A DNA stretch of 64,000 nucleotides from Halomonas chromatireducens (GTDB lineage: Bacteria; Pseudomonadota; Gammaproteobacteria; Pseudomonadales; Halomonadaceae): positions 20,131-84,130 of the forward strand of contig NZ_CP014226.1 in NCBI RefSeq assembly GCF_001545155.1, given 5' to 3'. This document shows, piece by piece, positions 26,312-34,910 of the stretch. The first letter of the stretch is position 1; each line of letters starts with the position of its first letter. The position numbers and the translations under genes were made by a program. The notes below the pieces were generated by a model that saw nothing but the letters and a program-made list of their open reading frames with translations, was not told the DNA's origin and did not search any database.

Positions 26312-27721
26312 ATGAACCAGGCTGCTGCATCCGCCCCGACCACGCAGGACTTCAAGGTCGCCGATATCACGCTGGCCGACTGGGGGCGCCGTGAGATTCG
26401 CATCGCCGAGACCGAGATGCCTGCACTGATGGCGATCCGCAGGAAATACCATGCAGAGCAGCCGCTGGCGGGAGCCCGTATCGCCGGATGCATCCACATG
26501 ACCATCCAGACGGCGGTGCTGATCGAAACCCTGATCGACCTGGGGGCTTCGGTTCGCTGGTCCTCGTGCAATATCTTCTCTACACAGGATCATGCTGCGG
26601 CCGCCATTGCCGCCGCCGGCATACCGGTGTTCGCCTGGAAGGGCGAGACGGAGGAGGAGTTCTGGTGGTGCATCGAGCAGACCGTGGAAGGCCCCGACGA
26701 CTGGCGACCCAACATGGTGCTGGACGACGGCGGTGACCTCACGGCACTGATGCACGAGAAGCGACCTGAGCTGCTGGCCGAGGTTCATGGTATCTCGGAG
26801 GAGACCACCACCGGCGTCCATCGGCTTCAGGAGATGTTGCGCGACGGCTTGCTCAAGGTGCCGGCGATCAATGTCAACGATGCCGTGACCAAGTCGAAGA
26901 ACGACAACAAGTATGGCTGCCGCCATTCGCTCAACGATGCGATCAAGCGCGGCCTGGACCACCTGCTGGCCGGCAAGCAGGCGCTGGTAGTGGGCTACGG
27001 CGACGTGGGCAAGGGCTCGGCGGCGTCGCTGCGCCAGGAGGGGATGATCGTCAAGGTCTCCGAGATCGACCCGATCTGTGCCATGCAGGCGTGCATGGAC
27101 GGCTTTGAAGTGGTGTCGCCCTATGTGGATGGCGTCAATCGTGGGCGTGACAGCATCGATCGAGCACTGCTGGGTCGAATCGACCTGGTAGTGACCTGCA
27201 CCGGCAATATCCGGGCCTGCGATGCCGACATGCTCGAGGCGCTCAAGGCCGGCGCCGTGGTCTGCAATATCGGCCACTTCGACAACGAGATCGATACCGG
27301 CTACATGCGTCGCCACTGGCACTGGGAGGAGATCAAGCCTCAGGTGCATAAGGTCTACCGCGACAGCAAGCCGGGCAGCTTCGACCCGGCAAGCAGCGAC
27401 TACCTGCTGCTGCTCTCCGAAGGCCGCCTGGTCAACCTGGGCAACGCCACGGGCCACCCCTCGCGGATCATGGACGGCTCCTTCGCCAATCAGGTACTGG
27501 CGCAGATCCATCTCTTCGAGCGGCGCTTCGCCGACCTGCCCGAGGCGGAGCGGCGCGACGGCCTGGAAGTCACCGTGCTGCCGCGTCATCTCGACGAAGA
27601 GGTGGCCCGCTACATGGTCGAGGGCTTCGGCGGGGTGCTCACGCGCCAGTCCGAGGACCAGGCCGAGTACACCGGGGTGCCGGTGGAGGGGCCATTCAAG
27701 CCCGACACCTATCGCTACTAG
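26312..27721 (+). CDS. ahcY: Adenosylhomocysteinase (SAH hydrolase)
   Basis: Splits S-adenosylhomocysteine into adenosine and homocysteine, recycling the product of methyl transfer. It has 469 residues, the longer proteobacterial form. Motifs are [53 protein letters not shown] and the NAD fold [13 protein letters not shown], with a C-terminal PDTYRY close to the family's usual end. A -10-like TATAGT sits at 26273-26278. No SAH riboswitch was recognised. The TAG stop shares its first two bases with the left TA flank of the palindromic element at 27721. Confidence 0.97.
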   Translation: MNQAAASAPTTQDFKVADITLADWGRREIRIAETEMPALMAIRRKYHAEQPLAGARIAGCIHMTIQTAVLIETLIDLGASVRWSSCNIFSTQDHAAAAIAAAGIPVFAWKGETEEEFWWCIEQTVEGPDDWRPNMVLDDGGDLTALMHEKRPELLAEVHGISEETTTGVHRLQEMLRDGLLKVPAINVNDAVTKSKNDNKYGCRHSLNDAIKRGLDHLLAGKQALVVGYGDVGKGSAASLRQEGMIVKVSEIDPICAMQACMDGFEVVSPYVDGVNRGRDSIDRALLGRIDLVVTCTGNIRACDADMLEALKAGAVVCNIGHFDNEIDTGYMRRHWHWEEIKPQVHKVYRDSKPGSFDPASSDYLLLLSEGRLVNLGNATGHPSRIMDGSFANQVLAQIHLFERRFADLPEAERRDGLEVTVLPRHLDEEVARYMVEGFGGVLTRQSEDQAEYTGVPVEGPFKPDTYRY

Positions 27722-27861
27722 GCTCTGTCCGAAAACTGGCTGCGCTCGACCATACGGCGTTAAAAATCGGCTCAAAGTACTCATTTACACCCCGTAAACT
27801 CCGTCTTTTCGCCGTTTTTTGCCTTGTCTGGCCTTCGCTCGCCGACTTTTCAGACAAAGCC
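27721..27861. mobile_element. MITE-like 141-bp imperfect palindrome flanked by TA
   Basis: The segment begins GGCTCTGTCCGAAAACTGGC; its far end read on the other strand begins GGCTTTGTCTGAAAAGTCGGC-like, giving imperfect inverted ends of about 20 bp. It is symmetric about its exact midpoint (27791), where TTTAC-ACCCC-GTAAA forms a small hairpin. TA dinucleotides flank both ends (27719-27720 and 27862-27863), like the TA target duplications of IS630/Tc1-mariner-type non-autonomous elements. It has no coding capacity. It fills the gap between two convergent genes and could act as a terminator. Assignment as a mobile element is inference. Confidence 0.65.
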
Positions 27862-28325
27862 TAGCCATCGACGAAGGCGAGGAAGCGTCCGGCAACCAGG
27901 GCGGAGAGCCACAGGCCAAGTGACAGTGCGCCGCTGATACGCAGCCGTAGCGCCGTTGCCTTGGCCAGCCCCGGCCCCAGGTTGAGCAGCAGGGCATTGG
28001 CGATCGCCAGGCCGATCAGTCCCAGCTTGAGCTGGAAGAGCGGCATGCCGGCATAGCCGGTGGGGTCGGCGAGAAACAGCATGCCACCCATGGCGATGGC
28101 CAGCAGCAGCCCGCCGATAGCCACCGGCTGCAGCAACCGGGCCAGTGCGGAAAGCGGGAGGTCGCGGCGCCACCCCATCAGGCGCAGGTCGAGGGCAGCG
28201 ATGGCGCCGATCATCAGGCCAATCCCCAGCACATGCAGAGTGTTGACCGCAGCATAGCCCCACCGCGACAGGCGCATCCACTCGGCCAGCGGAGTCGCCG
28301 CAAGCCGAGTCAGCAGCTCTTCCAT
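27861..28325 (-). CDS. Four-helix membrane protein (DUF6644-like)
   Basis: A 154-residue inner-membrane protein with four hydrophobic segments (about 22-45, 63-83, 92-112, 127-150). The ATG at 28325 (MEELLTRLAATPLAEWMRLS) lies 5 nt after the stop of the upstream DUF6152-like gene. Polar residues kept in or near the helices include HVLGIG and DLRLMGWR, reminiscent of the DUF6644 family that often travels with DUF6152. Function is unknown; a heme or quinone role has no direct support. The TAG stop merges with the TA flank of the palindromic element. Confidence 0.7.
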   Translation of the reverse strand: MEELLTRLAATPLAEWMRLSRWGYAAVNTLHVLGIGLMIGAIAALDLRLMGWRRDLPLSALARLLQPVAIGGLLLAIAMGGMLFLADPTGYAGMPLFQLKLGLIGLAIANALLLNLGPGLAKATALRLRISGALSLGLWLSALVAGRFLAFVDG

Positions 28326-28330
28326 CGTGC

Positions 28331-28690
28331 TTAGATGCGCCCGGGGTAGAGGACGTAGTGCTCTTCGCCGATCCACAGCTGCTCGGCCTTGAGCAGCCGT
28401 TCAGCGGCATGTTCGCCAGACACGCGCAGGGTCACCCCTTCGGCCAGGTCGCCCTCTTCCAGGCCGGCGCGCTCGTTGCGCCAGGGCTGCCCCACCTCTA
28501 CCGTCCACTCCTCCCCGTCGACGTCCAGGGTCAGCTCGCCGTGGGGATTGCCCAGGCGTACCCAGGTGATGGTGCCGCTGAGTTCGATGGTCTCGCCACC
28601 GATCCAGCCATGGTGTGCCTGGACAGGGCTTACGAACAGCAGCAGGGCGCACAACAGGGCGCCCCAACCGACTCCTGATAGCCGTGACAT
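28331..28690 (-). CDS. Periplasmic DUF6152-like protein
   Basis: A 119-residue precursor with a signal peptide (cut after SPVQA, about residue 25). The mature protein begins HHGW, a possible N-terminal metal-binding His pair, and is beta-rich: IELSGTITWVRLGNPHGELTLDV, then WTVEVGQP, then GVTLRVSGEH. This is the pattern of DUF6152 proteins, which start HH/HS after the signal and keep an NPH motif. It pairs with the DUF6644-like membrane protein 5 nt downstream. AAGGAGAGG precedes the ATG. Role unknown. Confidence 0.7.
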   Translation of the reverse strand: MSRLSGVGWGALLCALLLFVSPVQAHHGWIGGETIELSGTITWVRLGNPHGELTLDVDGEEWTVEVGQPWRNERAGLEEGDLAEGVTLRVSGEHAAERLLKAEQLWIGEEHYVLYPGRI

Positions 28691-28778
28691 GTTCCTCTCC
28701 TTCCTGTGCAGGGGTTTCCTTACAGGCTAGCCATGCCGGCATGGGTTGCAAGACGGCTGATGGGTGGGCTGCCCTATT

Positions 28779-29711
28779 TCACCCCAGCCCGGTCAGGCGT
28801 ATCAGGCCCTCCAGATAGAAGGGGATCAGCAACGGTGCCGCCAGGGTGGTCAGCAGCACCGCAATGGCACCCTTCTCCGGCCGGATGCCTAGCTCCATGG
28901 CGACCACCACCACATTGGCGGCCATGGGCACTACCCCCACCAGCAGCAGGGCCATGGCCAGCTCGATCGGCAGTGAAAAGAACGCCTGCAAACCGAGCAC
29001 GGCCAGCAGTGCGACCAGGGGCCAGAGGCCGAAACGCACCGCCACGCAGGCGCTGATGAAGCGGCCGTCGAATTCCCTTACCGATACGCGGCTCAGGGTC
29101 ATGCCGATGATCATCATGCCCAGCAGAGTATAAGTAGCCGGGAACACGGCGAGCCCGTCCATCATCGCGACAGGTACCGTCAGCCCCAGGCCGCTGAACA
29201 GCAGCGCGGCGAGGAAGGCGTAGATCAGCGGCAGCCTAGTAATCTTGATCAGGCTCTGGCGGACCGTAAACTGCCCACGGGCGCTGAGGTAGAAGCCCAC
29301 CGTGAACTCGTAGAGGGTGACCCCGAGAACGCAGAACAGGTAGAGGGTCACGCCTTCGGGGGGCAGCAGGACCATGGCGACCGGCAGGCCAAAGTAGCCG
29401 GTGTTGCCGGTGCCGGCCGAAAAGGCCAGCAGGGCGCTCTCCTGGGCGGGGAGGAAGCGCTTGCCCACCTGATTGACGAGGATAGCCATCAGACTGGCCA
29501 GCGCGAACAGTGCCAGGGTCAGAAGCAGGTACCCCGGTGTCGGGCCGCCGAGTGTGAGCCCGCGAAAGAAGGTCAGCGGGGCGATGAGGTAGATCAGCAG
29601 CGTGGCGATGGGGCGTGGGTCCACGGCCAGGTGTCGAGCCGCCAGCCAGCCCAGGCCGACGAAGGCCAGCAGTGTCCAGAGAGGGCCCATCAGGGCGCCG
29701 GGGTCGATCAT
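28779..29711 (-). CDS. AEC-family (auxin efflux carrier-like) transporter
   Basis: A 310-residue membrane protein with about ten helices arranged as two five-helix halves. The ATG at 29711 (MIDPGALMGPLWTLLAF) follows AAGGACG and gives the family-typical start; a GTG at 29762 would add 17 residues ahead of the first helix. Segments such as AFSAGTGNTGYFGLPVAMVL and ALLLVGVVPMAANVVVVAME are the two crossover regions of the family. Bacterial members carry malate, malonate or amino acids; the substrate here is unknown. Confidence 0.85.
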   Translation of the reverse strand: MIDPGALMGPLWTLLAFVGLGWLAARHLAVDPRPIATLLIYLIAPLTFFRGLTLGGPTPGYLLLTLALFALASLMAILVNQVGKRFLPAQESALLAFSAGTGNTGYFGLPVAMVLLPPEGVTLYLFCVLGVTLYEFTVGFYLSARGQFTVRQSLIKITRLPLIYAFLAALLFSGLGLTVPVAMMDGLAVFPATYTLLGMMIIGMTLSRVSVREFDGRFISACVAVRFGLWPLVALLAVLGLQAFFSLPIELAMALLLVGVVPMAANVVVVAMELGIRPEKGAIAVLLTTLAAPLLIPFYLEGLIRLTGLG

Positions 29712-29950
29712 CGTCCTTGCCAATCCCTTGTCGAAAGCAGCCATGATGCCTGCCATCTTCACTGTTGTCAGCGTGGAGTCTCTACCGCAGCGCTCAACAT
29801 GACCGTTGCTAATGCATAGGTGCGGAAACTTTCATTGGTCACCCCGGGGGCGTGTCGGCAAAATGGTGAGCCTGGACTCGCACCAGAGTGAACAATACAT
29901 CGTGGCGCGGCCCATTCTGGCCTCGCCGGCTAACGAAGAGAGAGTGACCG

Positions 29951-30790
29951 ATGAGCACGCAGGCACACCCGCTGGGTATCAGCTACGAATTCTTTCCGCC
30001 CAATACCGACCTTGGGCGGGAGAAGCTGATGGGCGTGCGCGATGCCCTTGCCGAACGCAACCCGCGCTTCTTCTCGGTGACCTACGGCGCCGGCGGTTCC
30101 ACTCAGGCTCGCACCCTCAATACCGTGCAGACCGTGCGCGAGTCGGGCATCACCACCGCCCCGCATCTCTCCTGTATCGGCAGCGAGAAAGCCCAGCTGC
30201 GTGACTTGCTGCATCGCTATCGTGAGCAGGGCATCGACAGCCTGGTGGCGCTGAGGGGGGATCTTCCCTCAGGCATGGGCGGCATCGGCGAGCTGCGCTA
30301 CGCCAACGAGCTCGTCGAGTTCATCCGTGAGGAGACCGGCGATCACTTCGAGATCGCAGTGGCGGCCTATCCGGAGTCACACCCCCAGGCGCCCAGTTTC
30401 GAGAAGGATCTGGAGAACTTCGTGCGCAAGATGCAGGCGGGCGCCAACCTCGCCGTCACCCAGTATTTTTTCACCGCCGATGCCTATTTCCACTTCGTGG
30501 ATCGGGCGCGTTCGCTGGGCGTCGAGGCGCCCATTATCCCGGGCATCATGCCGATCACGAACTACACCAAGCTGGCACGCTTTTCCGACGCCTGCGGCGC
30601 AGAGATCCCGCGCTGGATTCGCAAGCAGCTCGAGGCCTATGGCGATGACAGCGCATCCATCGCGGCCTTCGGCGAGGAAGTGGTTTCACGGCTGTGCCAG
30701 CGCCTGCTGGACGGCGGGGCACCGGGCCTGCACTTCTATACGCTCAACCAGGCGGCGCCCTGTCTGCGTATCCTCGACAATTTGAGCTGA
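29951..30790 (+). CDS. metF: Methylenetetrahydrofolate reductase
   Basis: FAD enzyme that reduces 5,10-methylene-THF to 5-methyl-THF for methionine synthesis. The 279-residue single-domain length is the bacterial form. Motifs: ISYEFFPPNTDLGREKL, SVTYGAGGSTQARTL (FAD and catalytic region), LVALRGDLPSG, AVAAYPESHPQAP and TQYFFTADAYFHF. It completes the metK, ahcY, metF group on the same strand. Confidence 0.97.
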   Translation: MSTQAHPLGISYEFFPPNTDLGREKLMGVRDALAERNPRFFSVTYGAGGSTQARTLNTVQTVRESGITTAPHLSCIGSEKAQLRDLLHRYREQGIDSLVALRGDLPSGMGGIGELRYANELVEFIREETGDHFEIAVAAYPESHPQAPSFEKDLENFVRKMQAGANLAVTQYFFTADAYFHFVDRARSLGVEAPIIPGIMPITNYTKLARFSDACGAEIPRWIRKQLEAYGDDSASIAAFGEEVVSRLCQRLLDGGAPGLHFYTLNQAAPCLRILDNLS

Positions 30791-30865
30791 GGTACTGGCT
30801 GGCTGTCATTGCAGCGTCTAGCTTGATCCATGCATGTCCATGGAATCAGGAACAGGAGACGCTAG

Positions 30866-31402
30866 ATGCGCAATGCCATTCTACCGGGAGTCGCTGCCGC
30901 CTCCCTTCTGCTGGCCGCCAGTGCCAGCCACGCCGACGATCGACATGACGTCGAGATGCATCTGGTCAGCACCGATGGTATCGAGGAGGCCATCGGTACC
31001 ATCACGCTGGAAGAGAGCCACGATGGCCTGCTGCTTACGCCCGACTTGAGGGGGCTGCCCCCGGGTGTCCTCGGCTTTCACGTGCATGAGCATGCCAGCT
31101 GCGAGCCAAGCGAGAACGATGATGGCGAGATGACCGCGGCCGGCGAGGCGGGCGGGCACTATGATCCCGACGATACCGATACCCATCAGGGCCCCTATGG
31201 CGACGGCCACCTGGGTGATCTGCCGGTACTGGTCGTCAATGAGGAGGGTGAAGCCACCCTGCCGGTGCTGGCGCCGCGACTCAGCCTGGACCACATGGAC
31301 GGGCGCAGCCTGATGATCCATGTAGGTGGCGACACCTACTCGGACGAGCCTCACCTTGGCGGTGGTGGTGATCGCATGGCCTGCGGCACGGTCGAGTTCT
31401 GA
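30866..31402 (+). CDS. sodC: Periplasmic Cu/Zn superoxide dismutase
   Basis: Converts superoxide to peroxide and oxygen in the periplasm. It has 178 residues with a signal peptide cut after SASHA (about residue 23). All metal ligands are present: GFHVHEH (copper), GGHYDP (bridging His), DTHQGP and GHLGDLP (zinc), and LMIHVGGD (copper). The disulfide cysteines are in ASCEP and MACGT. Compared with E. coli SodC the surface is strongly acidic (SENDDGE, DPDDTDTH, NEEGE), as expected for a salt-exposed compartment. GGAG precedes the ATG. Confidence 0.96.
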   Translation: MRNAILPGVAAASLLLAASASHADDRHDVEMHLVSTDGIEEAIGTITLEESHDGLLLTPDLRGLPPGVLGFHVHEHASCEPSENDDGEMTAAGEAGGHYDPDDTDTHQGPYGDGHLGDLPVLVVNEEGEATLPVLAPRLSLDHMDGRSLMIHVGGDTYSDEPHLGGGGDRMACGTVEF

Positions 31403-31417
31403 CGGCCGGCAGCATGA

Positions 31418-31459
31418 CCACAGCAGACGGCCCCGCCAAGGCGGGGCCGTCTGCTGTGG
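31418..31459. terminator. 20-bp perfect hairpin between sodC and the TAXI operon
   Basis: The arms at 31418-31437 and 31440-31459 are exactly complementary over 20 bp with a two-base AA loop. It lies 15 nt after the sodC stop and 9 nt after the stop of the convergent binding-protein gene. There is no T-run, but position and stability suggest a bidirectional terminator or mRNA-end stabiliser. Confidence 0.75.
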
Positions 31460-31468
31460 TGCCGGGGG

Positions 31469-32548
31469 TCAGTCGGTGGTGTCCGTTGGTATTGCTTCGT
31501 CGATGGCGTCAGCGTCGGCGATGTCTGCCGATTCCTCCTCCGGGCGCATCTCCGGCGGCAGCATGGCAGTCGGTACCTCGAGGCCTTGCTCCTCGTAATA
31601 GCGCACCGCTCCGGGGTGGAACCAGAGCACGTCGTTCTTGTCTAGGTGTTCCGCCCTGGCTTCAGCCATCGCAGGGTGGATCGCCTCCATGGTTTCGCTG
31701 TCATCCAGTACCAGCTTCATCAACGCATAGACAAAGCTCTCGGGGAGGTCCTTGTGGCCGATGGCGAAGTTCCAGAAGGCCACTGACGCATGGGGAGCAT
31801 CCATGGACGCGTAGGTATCGGCGGGGATCTCGAACGAGGCGACCGGGAAGGTCTCCATCAGCGTGGCCTGCTCGTCCTCGGTCAGCCCGAACATGTGCAC
31901 ATCATGGTTGCGCTCGAGGCGCTGGAAGGCGTGGATCGGCAGGCCGGCACAGAAGGCAAAGGCATCGCTGAGCCGCGACGGCAGGTAGTCCGCCAGGTGA
32001 TTGGCCCCGGCGTACTGCAGGTGGACGTCCTCGATGCCCAGTGCGTCCAGAAACTGTGGCCAGTAGGCGGCACAGGTGCCGCCCATGGGACCCACGCCGA
32101 CCCGCTTGCCGCTCAGGTCCTCGATGCTCTCGATCCCCGAGTCGGCCATCGTCACCACATGGAAGGGTGTCTGGTACATGGGAAAGAGGGCGCGAACGTT
32201 GCGCATCTCTTCGCCGGGAGCGGCGACGCCCTCTCCGTCCCACAGCTCCCGGGCCGGACCCAGGGTAACCAGGCCCAGCTCCGCTTCTCCCGTATGGACC
32301 AGTGTCATGTTGTGGTAGGGCCCGCCGGTGGCCTGGGACAAGGCAAGTACGTCCAGCTTGTCGCTGATGTGGGTCACCAGGCCGTCGCCAACGACCTGAT
32401 AGGTGCCGCCGAGGGAGGCGGTACCCAGGTGGACTCGCTCGGGCCAGTCGCCGTGCTCGTCGGAGAGGGCGTTGCCGGCCAGCAGAGTGCTGGCCAACAG
32501 GCTGCCAGCGGCAAGGAGGGGGAGGATCTTACACCGTAAGCTAGCCAT
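31469..32548 (-). CDS. TAXI-family TRAP transporter substrate-binding protein (second copy)
   Basis: A 359-residue periplasmic protein; the ATG at 32548 follows AGGAGG. The signal peptide ends near ALS, about residue 29. The TAXI fold is marked by LGTASLGGTYQVVGDG, TGEAELGLVTLGPA, VRALFPMYQTP, GKRVGVGPMGGTCAAYWPQF and LWFHPGAVRYYEEQG. It parallels the binding protein at 34911 along its length but carries a longer acidic C-terminal tail of about 25 residues. It is last in the operon, after the permease. Confidence 0.92.
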   Translation of the reverse strand: MASLRCKILPLLAAGSLLASTLLAGNALSDEHGDWPERVHLGTASLGGTYQVVGDGLVTHISDKLDVLALSQATGGPYHNMTLVHTGEAELGLVTLGPARELWDGEGVAAPGEEMRNVRALFPMYQTPFHVVTMADSGIESIEDLSGKRVGVGPMGGTCAAYWPQFLDALGIEDVHLQYAGANHLADYLPSRLSDAFAFCAGLPIHAFQRLERNHDVHMFGLTEDEQATLMETFPVASFEIPADTYASMDAPHASVAFWNFAIGHKDLPESFVYALMKLVLDDSETMEAIHPAMAEARAEHLDKNDVLWFHPGAVRYYEEQGLEVPTAMLPPEMRPEEESADIADADAIDEAIPTDTTD

Positions 32549-32659
32549 GGCTTGCCTCCTGTGTTTGTGCGGTCTTGCTGACAAAACGGCCGGAGCGGCG
32601 GATGCCGCCCCCGCCGGGCTTGCTGGCGTTCGAGCTGAGGGCTCAGTCGAGTCGAGGAC

Positions 32660-34819
32660 TCAGTTCGAGACGCCGGGCTTGGCCTTGAGGGCGGCGGCTT
32701 GCCACAGGAAGACCAGCCCCCCGATGCCCAGGCCGACCAGGTCGGTCATCCAGCCGCCGGCAATCATCGACAGCGCCGCCGCGAGCAGCAGGACGCGCTG
32801 AACGAGGTTGGCCACGCCGTTGAGGAACCAGCCCTGAACGGCGGCGGCCAGCAGGTAGATGCCGATTGCGGCAGTGATGGCAACGCGCAGGATCTGCATC
32901 CAGGTTCCGTCCATCAGCAGCGCCGGGCTGTAGAAGAACATGAAGGGCACGATGAAGGCGGCCAGGCCGAACTTGAAGGAGGTCATGGCCGTTTTCAGCG
33001 GATCCGTGTTGGCGATGGCCGCGGCGGCATAGCCCGCCAGTGCCACGGGTGGCGTTATCGCCGATAGCACCGCGTAGTAGAACACGAAGAAGTGGGCGAC
33101 CAGCGGTGGAATGCCGATCTGCTGCAGGCCGGGGGCGACCACCGAGGCCGCGACGGCGTAGGCCGCGGTGGTGGGCATGCCCATGCCCAGCAGGATCGAG
33201 ATACACATGGCGAAGAACAGCGCCAGCAGGTGGCTGGCATCGGCGATGCCAAGCAGCATGGAGGCGAAGCGGGCGCCGACCCCGGTCAGCGAGATGACAC
33301 CGACGATGATGCCGGCACAGGCACAGACGGCGATCAGCGGTATGGCCATGCGGGCGCCCAGCGACAGGGCGTTGAGCAGTGCCTTGGGCCCCATCCAGTG
33401 CGGGGTGAACCAGGAGACGACGGCGGCGCTGACCATGGCCAGGGTACCGGCGCGAATCACCGAGTAGCCCATGAACAGGGTACCGATCAGGATGATGATG
33501 GGCAGGAAGAGATAGACCTGCTTGACCAGTTTGCGGAACTGCGGGATCTCGTCCTTGCTCATGCCCTCCATGCCGTCGCGGCGTGCTTCCAGGTCGACCA
33601 TCAGGTAGATGGAGAGGAAGTAGAGCGCGGCGGGAATCAGCGCGGCAACGGCAATCTCGGTATAGGGGATGCCGGTGATCTCGGCCATGATGAAGGCGCC
33701 GGCGCCCATGATCGGCGGCACGATCTGCCCACCGGTGGAGGCGGCCGCCTCGATACCGCCGGCACTGCGCGGATGGTAGCCCACCTTCTTCATCAGCGGG
33801 ATTGTCAGCGAACCGGTGGCTACGACGTTACCGGCGGAGGTGCCGTTGATCATGCCCATCAGGCCGGAAGCGAAGACTGCCACCTTGGCCGGGCCACCCC
33901 GGGCGCGGCCGGCAGCGGCGAAGGCAAAGTTGATGAAATAGTCACCCACCTTGGAGGCCTGCAAAAAGGCGGCAAAGGTGATGAAGAGAATAATGTACGT
34001 CGACGATACGGCCGTGGTTGGGCCGAGGATGCCGTTGTCGGTGTAGAGATAGGTGAAGAAGCGTGACGCCGAGTAGCCGCGATGCTCGAGAAGGCCCGGC
34101 AGGTAGGGTCCGGCAAAGGCATAGATCAGGAAGACACCGGTTATGATGATCAGAGCGAGGCCTGCCACGCGACGGGTCAGTTCCATGATCAGGGCCACGC
34201 CCACAGCGGCGATCATGAATTCGGTCTGGCCGGCAAACGGGGTGCCAGCGGCCATGCGCCAGCGATTGAGCACGAGAACCAGATAGGCGGCAACGAGGAT
34301 CGAAGCGACGATCAAAATGGCATCGGCCCAGTGGATGGAGCGGCTGGAGCTCCTCCAGACCCAACTGCTGACCAGGGCAATGGTGGTGGCGAATACCAGC
34401 GACCAGCTCAGGTGTACGACCAGCCAGTTGGCGGGCGGTGTGCCGGTTTCACGCATATACCAGGCATAGAGAATCGTGAAGGTGGCATAAGTAATGGCAG
34501 CCGCCGCGGGAATCAGGGCAAACCACTCGAGGCGATTGATGCGTACCTGTTCGGGGCTGCGATCCAGGGTCATGGCCGCGGTGATGGCGAAGCCGACGGC
34601 GAGGCCGCCTGCCACGTGAATGATGCGAAATGTCCAGGTCTCGATGGGAGAGACATTGAGCGCATAGAGGTGCATGGCCGTGAACAGCACACAGGCAGCG
34701 AAGACCGTCTGGCCGACGAGGCCGGAGAGTACCCGCTCATTATGTGCGATGGGAATGTCAGCGACCCCATCTGTGCCAATCTTGGTGGCGGCTTCGTTGG
34801 GTTGGGTTTCGTGAGTCAT
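32660..34819 (-). CDS. TAXI TRAP transporter fused membrane component (DctQM-type)
   Basis: A 719-residue inner-membrane protein with roughly 18 hydrophobic segments. The N-terminal part (to about 190) corresponds to the small four-helix subunit, followed by the large DctM-like transport domain. Landmarks: FASGLMGMINGTSAGNVVAT, GGIEAAASTGGQIVPPIMGA, GMGMPTTAAYAVAASVVAPG and FVFYYAVLSAITPPVALAGY. Such 4TM-12TM fusions pair with TAXI binding proteins and are driven by an ion gradient. Substrate unknown; TAXI systems have been linked to glutamate and alpha-ketoglutarate. Confidence 0.95.
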   Translation of the reverse strand: MTHETQPNEAATKIGTDGVADIPIAHNERVLSGLVGQTVFAACVLFTAMHLYALNVSPIETWTFRIIHVAGGLAVGFAITAAMTLDRSPEQVRINRLEWFALIPAAAAITYATFTILYAWYMRETGTPPANWLVVHLSWSLVFATTIALVSSWVWRSSSRSIHWADAILIVASILVAAYLVLVLNRWRMAAGTPFAGQTEFMIAAVGVALIMELTRRVAGLALIIITGVFLIYAFAGPYLPGLLEHRGYSASRFFTYLYTDNGILGPTTAVSSTYIILFITFAAFLQASKVGDYFINFAFAAAGRARGGPAKVAVFASGLMGMINGTSAGNVVATGSLTIPLMKKVGYHPRSAGGIEAAASTGGQIVPPIMGAGAFIMAEITGIPYTEIAVAALIPAALYFLSIYLMVDLEARRDGMEGMSKDEIPQFRKLVKQVYLFLPIIILIGTLFMGYSVIRAGTLAMVSAAVVSWFTPHWMGPKALLNALSLGARMAIPLIAVCACAGIIVGVISLTGVGARFASMLLGIADASHLLALFFAMCISILLGMGMPTTAAYAVAASVVAPGLQQIGIPPLVAHFFVFYYAVLSAITPPVALAGYAAAAIANTDPLKTAMTSFKFGLAAFIVPFMFFYSPALLMDGTWMQILRVAITAAIGIYLLAAAVQGWFLNGVANLVQRVLLLAAALSMIAGGWMTDLVGLGIGGLVFLWQAAALKAKPGVSN

Positions 34820-34867
34820 GCCGGAGTGCCTAGAAGGTTACGGAGGCCTGCCTAGGGGCGAGGCGTT

Positions 34868-34891
34868 GACGCCGGCCCTAAGGCCGGCGTC
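34868..34891 (-). promoter_or_regulatory. Intercistronic hairpin between binding protein and permease genes
   Basis: GACGCCGGCC and GGCCGGCGTC form a 10-bp perfect stem around four bases, inside the 91-nt gap between the first binding-protein gene and the permease gene. There is no T-run. Such hairpins often protect the upstream message or partly stop transcription, giving more binding protein than permease. Confidence 0.6.
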
Positions 34892-34910
34892 GTTGGTGCG
34901 TTGAGTGAAC

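Noticed and set aside
34868..34891. Intrinsic terminator ending the TAXI transcript after the first binding protein
   Set aside because: The hairpin lacks a T-run, and the permease gene follows in the same operon; it is more likely a processing or attenuation element.
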